This document shows, piece after piece, positions 1 through 9,106 of a DNA stretch of 64,000 nt. The DNA is from Flavobacterium anhuiense. Its GTDB lineage: Bacteria; Bacteroidota; Bacteroidia; Flavobacteriales; Flavobacteriaceae. Under the pieces are notes generated by a model. The model did no database searches and was not told the DNA's origin. It worked only from the letters and a program-made list of their open reading frames with translations. The stretch is from NCBI RefSeq assembly GCF_900101855.1, contig NZ_FMVC01000007.1, positions 266,345 to 330,344 of the forward strand. Direction: 5' to 3'. Both the position numbers and the translations under genes were made by a program. Numbering within the stretch: the first letter of the stretch is position 1; each line of letters starts with the position of its first letter.

Positions 1-249
1 ACTTCCGCGAGTTGGCAAAATGGCTTCATCTGTCGTATATTCTTGTAAAGAGAAAACACCGCCATGATCTACAAAAGTTCCATCTCCCAAACGGTCATAA
101 GCTGCTGCCAAAGCTCCAGCTGGGTTTGAAGCGTCTTCTCCCAAAACCTCATCCAGAACAACTTCGTCAAGATTGGTACAGCTTGCAAAAAGCCATATAA
201 AAGAGAATATCGCTAATGTTTTAATATTAAAAATTGTATTTGTCTTCAT
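1..249 (-). CDS. SusD/RagB-family outer-membrane lipoprotein, 5' part only
   Basis: This is the N-terminal 83 codons of a SusD-like glycan-binding lipoprotein; the rest lies beyond the left edge. The ATG is at 247-249 on the minus strand. It is followed by a hydrophobic signal ending in the lipobox LFASC (Cys about residue 24), then T-N-L-D-E, the usual SusD opening. SusD proteins sit on the cell surface as a lid on the SusC channel and bind the glycan. The gene starts 5 bases after the stop of the SusC gene, so the two are one operon. The call rests on lipobox, position and opening residues; the binding domain is not visible here. Confidence 0.85.
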   Translation of the reverse strand, partial: MKTNTIFNIKTLAIFSFIWLFASCTNLDEVVLDEVLGEDASNPAGALAAAYDRLGDGTFVDHGGVFSLQEYTTDEAILPTRGS

Positions 250-254
250 AATAA

Positions 255-3200
255 TTATAGTTTTAAAGTTGCTCCAAAACTGAATGTTCTAGAAGTTGGA
301 TAACTCGCATAATCAATACCGATAGATTGGTTTCCTCCGTTAGATTTAGGACTGTTGATTAACGGATCGTAACCTGTGTAATTGGTAATCGTAATTAAGT
401 TTTGACCTGTAATATAAAGTGTTAATCCGTTGATCCAGTTCAATCCTTTTAAATCAAAATTGTAACCAATACGAGCTGTATTCAATCGGATAAAGTCTGA
501 TTTTTCTAAGAATAAAGTGGACAAAATTGGTGAGTTTGCAGGATTTGCCCCAGACTCATAATAATTTGTAGCCACGTTACGGTCAGATGCAAGGTTATTG
601 ATATTTAATGCATTTAAACCTGTGTTGTTCAACAAATAGCCTCCCGTTTGCCCGATGATAGAAAATGAGAATGTAAAGTTTTTGTATCTCATATCACTAT
701 TAAATCCGTAATAGAAAGTTGGTAAAGCTCCTTCGATAATGATTCTGTCGCTATTGTCAATTTTACCGTCTCCGTTTTGATCTTTAAAGATATTTGCTCC
801 ATTGGCATCAAAACCAATGTGTTCCAACAAATAGAATGATCCCGCTGCGTATCCGCTTTTGTAAATATTCGCATTTACACCCGATTGTCCAGGACCAGAA
901 ATTGTTCCTGTCAAAATTTCTGAAACCGGAAGATCTTCAATTTTGTTATGAAGCGTTGCTCCATTCATATCAATATTCCAAGAGAAGTTTTTAGTGTCCA
1001 CTATTTTTGAACCTAACATAAACTCGATTCCTTTATTGATGATTTTACCATCAATATTCGTCCAGATTGTAGTTGTTGGGCTCAAAGCTTGAGATGGAAC
1101 ATTTAAAATCGCATCGGTAGTCGTTTTATTGAAATAATCCAATGTTCCATATAACTTGTCATTCCATAAATTGAAATCTAGACCAACGTTATATTGCGTT
1201 ACAACCTCCCATTTCAAATCAGGATTTGGTGTTCTGTTTACAGAAACTCCATTCACTAGATTTAAATCGTCGTATAAATAATATCCATCAGCTCCAGATA
1301 AAGAGTAGCTTGCTTGCGTAATTTTGTTTTCAACTTCTTGGTTTCCTGTCTGTCCCCAGCTTGCTCTTAGTTTTAAATTGTTCAAAGTAGAAGAATCTCT
1401 CAAGAAACTTTCGTTAGCAATATTCCATCCTAAGGCAAATGATGGGAAATAACCATATTTGTTGTTTTTACCAAAACGAGTAGAACCATCACCTCTCATT
1501 GAAGCTGTTAAAAGATATCTGTTATCAAAACTGTAATTCAATCTTCCAAAATAAGACTGCAATTCGTTTTCTTGCGCGTAACCTGTTGTTCCAGATTGCG
1601 TGCCTTTAAAACCAGGATTGATTGAAGGCGGAACTCCCTCACCTTGATTTGCGATTCCGTCAATGCTGAAACTTGTTCCTGATCTTTCAAATTTTTGGTA
1701 TGAAAAACCACCCAAAGCTTCAATTTTATGTTTATCCAAATTCAAATTGTATGTTAGATAATGCTCAACCAAAGAGTTTTTAGAATCTAAATTATTCTGA
1801 ACATATTTACCTTTCGGATTCAAATCGGTTAAGTTTGGAAAAATGGTTGTGTTTCTCTCCGCCATCGAACGATCGACACCTATATTCAATTTATATTCCA
1901 ATCCGTCAATAATTCTAAGAGACGCTTCTAAGTTTCCTAAAACTCTTAAAGTTCTAGTCTGATCTTGGTAAATGCTCAACAAATACGCTGGGTTGTAATG
2001 CGCATTCATATTGAAATTGGTATAATTTCCATTCGCATCAAAAACAGAACGGGTCGGGTTTGCCATTAAAGTATGCACAATCAATTGTCCGTTTGAACCA
2101 CCGTCATCACTTGTTGGAACACCGTCATCTTTAGTTTCACTCGCCGTAAGATTCATTTTTACTTTCAAACGTTTGTTATCCAAAAATGATTCTGCTGCAT
2201 TAATTCTTCCAGAAAGACGTTTGAAATTACTATTGCGAACCACACCTTCCTGATCCATTTGAGCAATCGAAGCGTAATAGTTTCCAGAATCTGTCTGTTT
2301 AGAAAAAGAAAGCGAATTGTTTGTTGTAATAGCTGTTCTGTAAATTACATCTTGCCAATCTGTATTTCCACCGTGATCAAACGCTTTATCTTTAATGGCA
2401 TTTCTATATTCACTTGCGCTTAAAACATCAAGTTTGTTAGCCACAGTTGCAACTCCTGTATAAGTATCAAAAGTTAATGTTCCTTCTCCTTTAGAACCTT
2501 TTTTAGTTGTTACCAAAACCACTCCGTTAGATCCTCTTGCTCCATAAATCGCAGAAGCCGATGCATCTTTCAGAACCGTAATCGATTCGATATCGCTTGT
2601 ATTCAAAAAGTTCAATGGATTTTTAGCCGAAGAAGTTCCAAATCCAACATTACTTCCCGACGGACTCACATCGTCATTTGACAAAGGCACACCATCTACA
2701 ACAAACAAAGGCGTACTTCCGCTTCTTATAGATCCAACTCCACGAATGGTTACATTTACTCCTGCTCCTGGCTCACCGCTAGTATTTACAACACGTACAC
2801 CAGCCACTTTTCCTTGTATTAAATTATCTACAGAAACGTTTACACCTTGTTTGAAGTTTGCTGCTTCCAATTGTGTAACCGCACCAGTAACGTCTTTTTT
2901 AGATTGTTTTCCGTAACCTACAACCAAAACTTCATTTAATTCCGCTGTATTTGGATCTAATTGAATGGTCATAAAACCAGTTTGTACGGCAACTGTTTTA
3001 GTTTTATAACCCATATAAGAAATATCAATCGTTTTTCCTTCTCCAACTGTAATTTCAAATTCTCCATCGAAATTAGTTACCGTTGAATTTGACGAACTTG
3101 TTTCTGTAATTGTTGCTCCAGGAATCGGCAATTTATTTTCATCGACCACTTTTCCTTTTACTTTAATTCTGTCAACCGCTTTAGTATTAACTGCTTTTGG

Positions 3201-3539
3201 CGCGGCTGTTTTTTGAATTAAAACTAGTTTTCCGTTAATGTTATAATTAAAATTGGCTTTTTTAGAAAGATCATTCAAAATCGCCGTAATAGACTCACTG
3301 TTATAATTTACTGCATAAACTGTATTATCAGCAATTACAGCTTGTCCATAACTGAATTTGTAGTCAGTCTGCTGCGTTAATTTTGAAAAAATAGAGACAA
3401 GGGTAGCTTTTTCTATTTTATTTGTTACTTTTGGCTCTTTTAGCAAATTAGTTTTACTATAACCGCTCTGAAAGGCAAGTAAAGCCAGAACTAAAAAGAC
3501 AAAACTCTTTAGATTTAAATAAGAAGGTTTAAAATACAT
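255..3539 (-). CDS. SusC/RagA-family TonB-dependent receptor with STN signalling domain
   Basis: This 1094-residue outer-membrane protein imports oligosaccharides with energy from TonB. After a signal peptide (about 1-28) comes an STN domain (about 40-110, N-K-I-E-K-A-T-L-V onward), then a carboxypeptidase-regulatory-like beta domain (about 125-205, KVKGKVVDENKLPIPGATI), a plug domain with the SusC hallmark of conserved glycines and GARGSNGVVLVTTKKG, and a long C-terminal barrel ending in the aromatic-rich FSFGATLKL. STN domains pass the ligand-bound state to an anti-sigma factor, and a FecR gene lies just upstream, so this receptor probably both transports and signals. Length is normal for SusC with an STN extension. 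The substrate cannot be told from this part of the locus. Confidence 0.95.
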   Translation of the reverse strand: MYFKPSYLNLKSFVFLVLALLAFQSGYSKTNLLKEPKVTNKIEKATLVSIFSKLTQQTDYKFSYGQAVIADNTVYAVNYNSESITAILNDLSKKANFNYNINGKLVLIQKTAAPKAVNTKAVDRIKVKGKVVDENKLPIPGATITETSSSNSTVTNFDGEFEITVGEGKTIDISYMGYKTKTVAVQTGFMTIQLDPNTAELNEVLVVGYGKQSKKDVTGAVTQLEAANFKQGVNVSVDNLIQGKVAGVRVVNTSGEPGAGVNVTIRGVGSIRSGSTPLFVVDGVPLSNDDVSPSGSNVGFGTSSAKNPLNFLNTSDIESITVLKDASASAIYGARGSNGVVLVTTKKGSKGEGTLTFDTYTGVATVANKLDVLSASEYRNAIKDKAFDHGGNTDWQDVIYRTAITTNNSLSFSKQTDSGNYYASIAQMDQEGVVRNSNFKRLSGRINAAESFLDNKRLKVKMNLTASETKDDGVPTSDDGGSNGQLIVHTLMANPTRSVFDANGNYTNFNMNAHYNPAYLLSIYQDQTRTLRVLGNLEASLRIIDGLEYKLNIGVDRSMAERNTTIFPNLTDLNPKGKYVQNNLDSKNSLVEHYLTYNLNLDKHKIEALGGFSYQKFERSGTSFSIDGIANQGEGVPPSINPGFKGTQSGTTGYAQENELQSYFGRLNYSFDNRYLLTASMRGDGSTRFGKNNKYGYFPSFALGWNIANESFLRDSSTLNNLKLRASWGQTGNQEVENKITQASYSLSGADGYYLYDDLNLVNGVSVNRTPNPDLKWEVVTQYNVGLDFNLWNDKLYGTLDYFNKTTTDAILNVPSQALSPTTTIWTNIDGKIINKGIEFMLGSKIVDTKNFSWNIDMNGATLHNKIEDLPVSEILTGTISGPGQSGVNANIYKSGYAAGSFYLLEHIGFDANGANIFKDQNGDGKIDNSDRIIIEGALPTFYYGFNSDMRYKNFTFSFSIIGQTGGYLLNNTGLNALNINNLASDRNVATNYYESGANPANSPILSTLFLEKSDFIRLNTARIGYNFDLKGLNWINGLTLYITGQNLITITNYTGYDPLINSPKSNGGNQSIGIDYASYPTSRTFSFGATLKL

Positions 3540-3608
3540 GATTTAAGTAATTGTTTTTACGATGCTTAATTATTAATGGCAGTTGTTCCCGCAACTGCTT
3601 TTTTGTTT

Positions 3609-4532
3609 TTAATCCACTTTTACTATTTCGCCATAAACTTTAAATTTTAGGTTTGTGATATAATTTATTTGTTCCAAAACATTTTCTAATGTCGCGTCCT
3701 TCTTGATGAATACCGTTAACGGCGTTGCTAATACGTGTTTGTCATCATACTCAAATGAAACTCCGTATTTGTATTGTAAAATGGTGATTACTTGTTTTAA
3801 AGTAGTTTGCTCCAACGTCACATCTTCATTATACCAATTCACCAAAAAAGCTTTATCAGCCATTTGTTTGGTTAACTTTTGAGACTCAAATAAAGCTTCC
3901 TGATTCGGCACTAAATCTACACTCTGCCCTTTTCCAGAAACATTTACTTTTCCGGTTACTACGATTACCTTACAGTTTAATTTTGATAATTGAATGTGGA
4001 ATGAAGTTCCTACAACTCTGGTTTGTATTTCACCAGAATGAATAATAAAAGGATGCTGTTTGTCTTTGGCAACTTCAAAAAACGCGTTTCCTTTTAGTAA
4101 AGAAACCGTTCTTTGATCGCCTTCAAATTTTTCAGGATACTGAAATGATGAGTTTGCTGCCAGATAAATTTTCGAACCGTCACTTAATTGGATAGATTTG
4201 GGAATCGATGACGTTTTAAATGTGATTTGTTTTTGGTTTAAAACATTTGGTCTCAAGAAAAATCCTAAACCAAGTAGAAAAAGAATGCTGGCAGCAGCTA
4301 TATATTTTAAATAAGGACGGAAAGATCTCTTTCTTCCAATTCTTAATTGAATTTCTTCATAGATATTTTGAGATTCGATTTCTGGGTTTCCCATAAAATC
4401 ATTATCCCATTTTGAATTCTGATATTCGCTGAAAGCAAAATCATGCAATAAATTTTCTTCTGCTGACGAAGTTTTTCCTCGCGAACTTTTATCCAGCAGA
4501 TATTCTAAACTATGTTTGATTCTTTTTATCAT
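3609..4532 (-). CDS. FecR-family anti-sigma factor
   Basis: This 307-residue inner-membrane protein has a cytoplasmic N-terminal part (1-90), one membrane segment (about 92-112, YIAAASILFLLGLGFFL), a periplasmic FecR domain (about 125-220, with the S-I-Q-L-S-D-G-S-K and G-N-A-F-F-E-V-A signatures) and a C-terminal DUF4974-like domain that resembles the receptor's STN fold. In this family the cytoplasmic part holds or activates the ECF sigma factor and the periplasmic part contacts the STN domain of the TonB receptor. It lies between the sigma gene (281 bases upstream) and the SusC gene (69 bases downstream). The gap to the sigma gene is unusually large and holds a 148-bp repeat. Confidence 0.93.
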   Translation of the reverse strand: MIKRIKHSLEYLLDKSSRGKTSSAEENLLHDFAFSEYQNSKWDNDFMGNPEIESQNIYEEIQLRIGRKRSFRPYLKYIAAASILFLLGLGFFLRPNVLNQKQITFKTSSIPKSIQLSDGSKIYLAANSSFQYPEKFEGDQRTVSLLKGNAFFEVAKDKQHPFIIHSGEIQTRVVGTSFHIQLSKLNCKVIVVTGKVNVSGKGQSVDLVPNQEALFESQKLTKQMADKAFLVNWYNEDVTLEQTTLKQVITILQYKYGVSFEYDDKHVLATPLTVFIKKDATLENVLEQINYITNLKFKVYGEIVKVD

Positions 4533-4560
4533 AATACTTATTACTGCCTATCAGTGTAAT

Positions 4561-4708
4561 TTTTCAACACATAGAATCATAGTTTTTCGCTGTTTGTTAA
4601 AGGCGTTTCACTAGTTTAAATAATCATAGTTGTATAGCTATGTGTAAAAACTAGTTTTTTTAAATACCTTTTATTAAAAAGAAAAATCTATGTTTCTATG
4701 TGTTAAAA
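4561..4708. repeat. 148-bp ACACATAG-word palindromic repeat, copy A
   Basis: The ends are inverted copies of one another: TTTTCAACACATAGAATCAT at the left and ATCTATGTTTCTATGTGTTA at the right. The interior has AGGCGTTTCACT and a further CTATGTGT. Read on the minus strand it matches the repeat at 37333-37477 in order: terminal word, central ACACATAGCT, AGTGAAACGCCTTT, terminal word. It has no open frame. It fills most of the 281-base gap between the sigma and anti-sigma genes. It could be a non-autonomous mobile element or a structured RNA in the operon transcript; I cannot tell which. Confidence 0.85.
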
Positions 4709-4813
4709 CAAAAATTGCTAATTACACTTAACAGACTATTGTTTTATATAAGTACCAGAATCACGAAATCGTACTATCGCCAAATATTATGAAAACATCA
4801 AGCGAAAGTTATT

Positions 4814-5338
4814 TTAAAATTTTTGATTGAAAATAATGAAAGGAGCTAGCCAAGCTAAGTCTTTTAAGCCTTCTCGAAGTTGTTTCACCGCCGATGAAAT
4901 CTGATTTTTTACGGTTTGTTTAGAAATTCCAAGTTCTTCTGCAATCTGATCTATTGTCATATCTTGAAATTTATACATCAGCAAAACTTCTTTCCTTTTT
5001 TCTGGAAGTTTGTCTAATAGAGAATAAAGTAAATCCATCAATTCTGGATCAATTGTCGAAAAATTATCTATAATGTAATCTTCAAATTTTTCTTCTAAAA
5101 TAGTCTTATCAAAACGATTATTCTGATAATGTTTGAAAACCTGATTTTTTACTGCACGAAACAAAAACGGTTCAATTGCATTAATATTCAGTTCTTCTTT
5201 TCTTTCCCATAAATCAACAAAAACATCCTGAACAATGTTCTGTGCCAAGTCTTTATCCTGAGTCATCGTATAAGAAAAAGCGTTGAGCTTTTTCCAATAT
5301 TGGTTATACGTCTGTTCAAAAATTTCAGGATTATTCAT
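4814..5338 (-). CDS. ECF (sigma-70 family) RNA polymerase sigma factor
   Basis: This 174-residue protein has region 2 (about 10-75, with QDKDLAQNIVQDVFVDLWER, the core-binding and -10 recognition helix) and region 4 (about 105-165, LPEKRKEVLLMYKFQDMT then the helix-turn-helix IAEELGISKQTVKNQISSAV). There is no region 1 or 3, as expected for ECF sigmas of the Bacteroidetes SusC/FecR type. It should direct RNA polymerase to the receptor operon when the anti-sigma factor is signalled by the receptor. It is first in the minus-strand series sigma, FecR, SusC, SusD, and is divergent from the phosphodiesterase gene at 5604. Confidence 0.95.
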   Translation of the reverse strand: MNNPEIFEQTYNQYWKKLNAFSYTMTQDKDLAQNIVQDVFVDLWERKEELNINAIEPFLFRAVKNQVFKHYQNNRFDKTILEEKFEDYIIDNFSTIDPELMDLLYSLLDKLPEKRKEVLLMYKFQDMTIDQIAEELGISKQTVKNQISSAVKQLREGLKDLAWLAPFIIFNQKF

Positions 5339-5603
5339 ACGGCAATTAGAGGCTTTATACTATCGTAAAATAAGGAAATGAAACTCCAATCTTTTTTGTG
5401 TCAATGTTATCTTTAAATTAAAAAACAAACACATTTGATGTAGAAATACTACTTTTTTCAAGCAGAAATAGGAATGTCTTTGCGATTTCTTTTTATTAAA
5501 CTAACATCAAAATCGAGCATGACATTTAATTTAGTCACTTTCAAAAAATGGAATTTTCTTTTGATGCGTCCCAGTCAAACAGCTTTAATTACATTTTAGA
5601 ATT

Positions 5604-6668
5604 ATGAAATCATTCTTGTTCACTTTATTATTTGCCAGTGCTTTAAATTTAAGTGCTCAAATGCAAAACGACAATCTGAAAATTAACCAGCTTCAGGTTA
5701 TCGGATCACATAACAGTTATCGTCACGCGATCGAAACTGACTTATACAATCTTATTCAAGCTAGAGACACAACTCGTTCGCTTAAAGGTTTGCAATACAC
5801 TCACATCAGCATTACCGATCAATTAAACAAAGGCTTGCGAAATCTGGAAATTGATATTTTTGCTGACGCGAAAGGCGGAAAATATGCACACCCGAAAGGT
5901 TTGGATATTGCTAAATCTGAAGAAGCTTACGACCCAAACGGATTAATGAAAAAACCAGGTTTCAAGGTTTTCCACATGCCAGATATCGATTTTAGGACTT
6001 CTTGCTATACCTTCGAAATCTGTCTTCAGGAATTAAAAAAATGGTCAGATGCCAATCCAAATAATGTTCCTGTTTTCATTACTCTAGAACCAAAAGACGG
6101 CGATGCTAATTTCTTCGGAACAAAACCAGAAGATTTCACCACTGCAGTTTTTGACGAAATGGATAAAGTAATCCGTAAGGAATTAGGAAAAGACAAATTG
6201 ATTACGCCAGACATGGTTCGCGGAAAATATAAAACACTCGAAGAAGCAGTATTAAACAACAATTGGCCAACCCTAAAAGAAGCAAAAGGAAGATTTTTAT
6301 TCTTATTAGATAACAACGGCGCAAAAAGAGATTTGTACGCATTGAATCATCCGTCCCTTAAGGGACGCGCCGTTTTTATTAACGCCGAACCAGGAAAACC
6401 AGAAGCAGCTGCTTTATTTAGAAACAATCCTGAAGATCCGCAAATCGAAGAATTAGTTAAAAAAGGCTATTTAATACGAACCAGAGCCGATTCTGACACG
6501 AAAGAAGCACGTGCCAATGATTATTCCCATTTTGAAGCTGCTAAAAAATCTGGCGCGCAAATCATCACAACCGATTATTATCTGCCAAGCACTTTCTTTA
6601 ATTCTCCTTATCAGATTAAATATGATTATGGAAGTTATGTTAGAAATAATCCTGTAAACGTGCCTTAA
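5604..6668 (+). CDS. Secreted phosphatidylinositol-specific phospholipase C-like phosphodiesterase
   Basis: This 354-residue protein has a signal peptide (MKSFLFTLLFASALNLSAQ) and a PLC-like TIM-barrel. Visible motifs are IGSHNSYRHAI (first catalytic His, about residue 36), LEIDIFAD (acidic metal or substrate ligands), FHMPDIDFRTSC (second His, about 124) and FITLEPKD. This matches the calcium-dependent PI-PLC-C1-like family of secreted bacterial enzymes, which cleave phosphodiester head groups; the actual substrate is unknown. The next gene is also a secreted phosphoesterase, separated by a repeat at 6678-6860. A short palindrome, GTCCCTTAAGGGAC, lies inside the gene at about 6353-6366 without breaking the frame. 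Confidence 0.8.
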   Translation: MKSFLFTLLFASALNLSAQMQNDNLKINQLQVIGSHNSYRHAIETDLYNLIQARDTTRSLKGLQYTHISITDQLNKGLRNLEIDIFADAKGGKYAHPKGLDIAKSEEAYDPNGLMKKPGFKVFHMPDIDFRTSCYTFEICLQELKKWSDANPNNVPVFITLEPKDGDANFFGTKPEDFTTAVFDEMDKVIRKELGKDKLITPDMVRGKYKTLEEAVLNNNWPTLKEAKGRFLFLLDNNGAKRDLYALNHPSLKGRAVFINAEPGKPEAAALFRNNPEDPQIEELVKKGYLIRTRADSDTKEARANDYSHFEAAKKSGAQIITTDYYLPSTFFNSPYQIKYDYGSYVRNNPVNVP

Positions 6669-6677
6669 TTTTTTTTC

Positions 6678-6860
6678 TTAACCGCAAAGGACGCAATCCC
6701 GATAGCTATCGGGATACGCAAAGTTCGCAAAGATTTTTTTATTTAAGATTACGTTTATAAACTCAAAGTTCGCAAAGCTTTGTGGGCTTGTTTATTTTAT
6801 AAATCATACTTAAAATCTTTGCGACCTTTGCGAAAAAACTCCGCGATCTCCGCGATCAAA
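6678..6860. repeat. CGCAAAG-word imperfect palindrome interrupted by a 20-bp perfect palindrome
   Basis: The left arm starts TTAACCGCAAAGGACGCAA and continues through TACGCAAAGTTCGCAAAG; the right arm (6813-6856) carries the same words inverted (ATCTTTGCGACCTTTGCG), then two CGCGATC words. The left arm is broken at 6696-6715 by ATCCCGATAGCTATCGGGAT, which looks like an insertion. It begins about 10 bases after the phosphodiesterase stop and ends 35 bases before the next start. No open frame. Confidence 0.8.
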
Positions 6861-6895
6861 AAAATGATTCCTAATTTATTCAAAGTATAAAACCT

Positions 6896-8827
6896 ATGAA
6901 TTCAAGATTTACAATAGTATACATAATATTGCTCCAAATTTTCTTTAATAATACAGCATCAGCACAAAAAGCAAAAAACCTCAACGGAACACAAATCGCA
7001 TTTTTATCTGATGTGCATTTACAAGATTTATTTGGCAAGCTTTCAGACTCTGATTACAAAGGCGTTTTGAATCAGAAAACGGGTCAATATACCTTGCTTC
7101 GAACCATGTCATCTCAGCTACATTCTACACGAATTTTCAATGAAAACTATTTTGCATTTATAGCTGCTTTAGAAGATATCGCAAAGCGAAAAATCAAATA
7201 CGTGGCGCTTCCCGGAGATTATACCGATGACGGTCAACCGATTCACGTTCGCGGATTAGCCACAATATTGGACCAATATACCAAAAAATACGGAATAGAA
7301 TTCTTCATCACAACAGGAAATCACGATCCAGTTGGGCCTTTTGCTCAAGAATCTGGAAAAGAAGATTTCTTAGGAAATGATGGTAAAAGTCAGCCCATTT
7401 TTAGCAAAGACGGCCTTTATAAGCCCAATTTAAACATCGAACAGCCAGTAGTTGTTACAGCCGATATTGCTAAAATGGGTTATTTAGGAATTACAGATCA
7501 GCTTCATGATTTTGGTTTTCATCCCAATAAAAAATACAAATTCTGGGCTACTCCATTTTCTTCTTATACAAGCAAAAATTATACATTCGAAAAAGCTCTA
7601 GAAAGTTCAAAATTGGCAAATCGCGTATACGAAGTAGCTCCAGATTACGAAGTTCCAGATGTTAGTTATGTCGTAGAACCTATCGACGGACTTTGGTTAA
7701 TGGCTATTGACGGAAATGTTTATATTCCGAAGAAAAATGCTTCTGCTGAAAAAGATTCTAAGAATTACAGCGAAGCCAGTACAGGTTACAACAATGTGCT
7801 TTCTAACAAAAAGCATCTCATAAAATGGGTTGAAACGATTTCGGCGGAAGCCAAAAAACAAGGAAAAACCTTGATCGCTTTCAGCCATTTCCCAATGATT
7901 GATTTTAACAATGACGCTTCCGCAGAAATAAAAGAATTGCTTGGCCCTAACAAATGGCAGTTAAACCGTGTTCCTGTTGAAGAAGTCGCACAAGTTTTTG
8001 CAGATGCAGGATTAAAAATTCATTTTGGCGGACATATGCATATCAACGATACGGGAGTTCGAACTTCTGCAAAAGGAAATACTTTGGTTAATATTCAGAC
8101 GCCATCGCTTGCGGCCTATATTCCCGCTTATAAATTATTGACTTTCAAAAAAGATAATCTTGTAGATATTCAAACTATTACTATTGATGATGTTCCGAGA
8201 TACAACGAACTTTTTGATTTGTACAAAATGGAGTATCAGTTTTTGGAAAGTCAGAACGCACAAGACATTTGGAATATTGATATTTTAAAAACGAAAAACT
8301 ATCACGATTTTACCGATTTCCATTTGAAAGAATTAGTTCGCCTTCGATTCTTAAAAGACGATTGGCCTACTGCTTTCAAAGATTTTATATTGAATGTTTC
8401 TGCGAAAGATTTACTGGTTTTGGCCAATATGCAATCGGATAAAGATTTTGATTTTATTCTTAAAAACAAAGATCAATTTCAAAAACAATGGAATGAAGCT
8501 AAAGCTAAATCTGAAAAAGTTCTATCTCAAAACAATCTCAAAAAAGAAAATTTTAAGTGGACGGGTTATGATCTTCTAATAGATTTTTATCGTTTTAGAA
8601 GCGCCGACGAATTAGCTTTAGCCGATGTTGGAATTCAAAGAGCAAAAGAATACAAAGTCTTATCTCATTTATTTTTAGAAGGTTCTAAAGCAGATCTTTC
8701 AAAAGACACTGCGCTGCAAAAACAGATGAAATTATTTCTTATTATCTTCAATAAATTTATGCACGAAGTTCCAGCAGATCATTTTACAGTTGATTTGAAA
8801 AATGGTGAAGTAAAAAGTTTGAAATAA
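6896..8827 (+). CDS. Secreted calcineurin-like metallophosphoesterase
   Basis: This 643-residue protein has a signal peptide (about 1-23, ending TASAQ) and all motifs of the metallophosphoesterase superfamily in order: FLSDVHLQD (about 36-44), LPGDYTDDG (about 106), TTGNHDP (about 143), AFSHFPM (about 330) and GGHMHIND (about 378). These residues bind the two metal ions that hydrolyse phosphate esters. The C-terminal 240 residues lack known motifs and may shape the substrate pocket. The upstream neighbour is a secreted PI-PLC-like enzyme, so the two may act in series on phospholipid head groups or other phosphodiesters (inference). Confidence 0.87.
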   Translation: MNSRFTIVYIILLQIFFNNTASAQKAKNLNGTQIAFLSDVHLQDLFGKLSDSDYKGVLNQKTGQYTLLRTMSSQLHSTRIFNENYFAFIAALEDIAKRKIKYVALPGDYTDDGQPIHVRGLATILDQYTKKYGIEFFITTGNHDPVGPFAQESGKEDFLGNDGKSQPIFSKDGLYKPNLNIEQPVVVTADIAKMGYLGITDQLHDFGFHPNKKYKFWATPFSSYTSKNYTFEKALESSKLANRVYEVAPDYEVPDVSYVVEPIDGLWLMAIDGNVYIPKKNASAEKDSKNYSEASTGYNNVLSNKKHLIKWVETISAEAKKQGKTLIAFSHFPMIDFNNDASAEIKELLGPNKWQLNRVPVEEVAQVFADAGLKIHFGGHMHINDTGVRTSAKGNTLVNIQTPSLAAYIPAYKLLTFKKDNLVDIQTITIDDVPRYNELFDLYKMEYQFLESQNAQDIWNIDILKTKNYHDFTDFHLKELVRLRFLKDDWPTAFKDFILNVSAKDLLVLANMQSDKDFDFILKNKDQFQKQWNEAKAKSEKVLSQNNLKKENFKWTGYDLLIDFYRFRSADELALADVGIQRAKEYKVLSHLFLEGSKADLSKDTALQKQMKLFLIIFNKFMHEVPADHFTVDLKNGEVKSLK

Positions 8828-8836
8828 CTTTGTAAT

Positions 8837-8999
8837 TTAACCGCAAAGAACGCAAAGTTTTTATTATTTGAATACACTTAAAAACGTAAAGTTCGCAAAG
8901 CTATATGGATAAAGCTTTGCGAACTTTTCATTTTATAAAAATTTAGCTCAAAAAAACTTAGCGTGCTTTGCGTAAACCTTAGCGCTCTTTGCGGTTAAA
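8837..8999. repeat. CGCAAAG-word imperfect palindrome
   Basis: It opens TTAACCGCAAAGAACGCAAAG and closes with the inverted AGCGCTCTTTGCGGTTAA. Further inward are AAGTTCGCAAAGCT and its near-inverse AGCTTTGCGAACTT (about 8889-8929), so it can fold as a large hairpin. It lies between the convergent phosphoesterase and GH18 genes and shares terminal words with 6678-6860, 42959-43041, 49739-49963 and 61237-61340. Confidence 0.8.
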
Positions 9000-9019
9000 C
9001 TTAAAACTCTGCGCTACAA

Positions 9020-9047
9020 AAAAGGCTATCTAAAAAGACAGCCTTTT
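9020..9047. terminator. Bidirectional intrinsic terminator hairpin
   Basis: AAAAGGCT and AGCCTTTT pair around a short loop, with one mismatch in the inner stem (TATCT against AGACA). The arms themselves supply an A run on one side and a T run on the other. Lying between two convergent genes (stops at 8827 and 9107), it can end transcription from both. Confidence 0.65.
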
Positions 9048-9106
9048 AATCACATTAAAACCTAAAATTTAATGTATCTAAAACCATTATGGCAAATGGG
9101 TTAGTA

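Noticed and set aside
6678-6860. CRISPR array
   Set aside because: The CGCAAAG repeats are short, degenerate and inverted, without regular spacers or cas genes; no array is present anywhere in the window.
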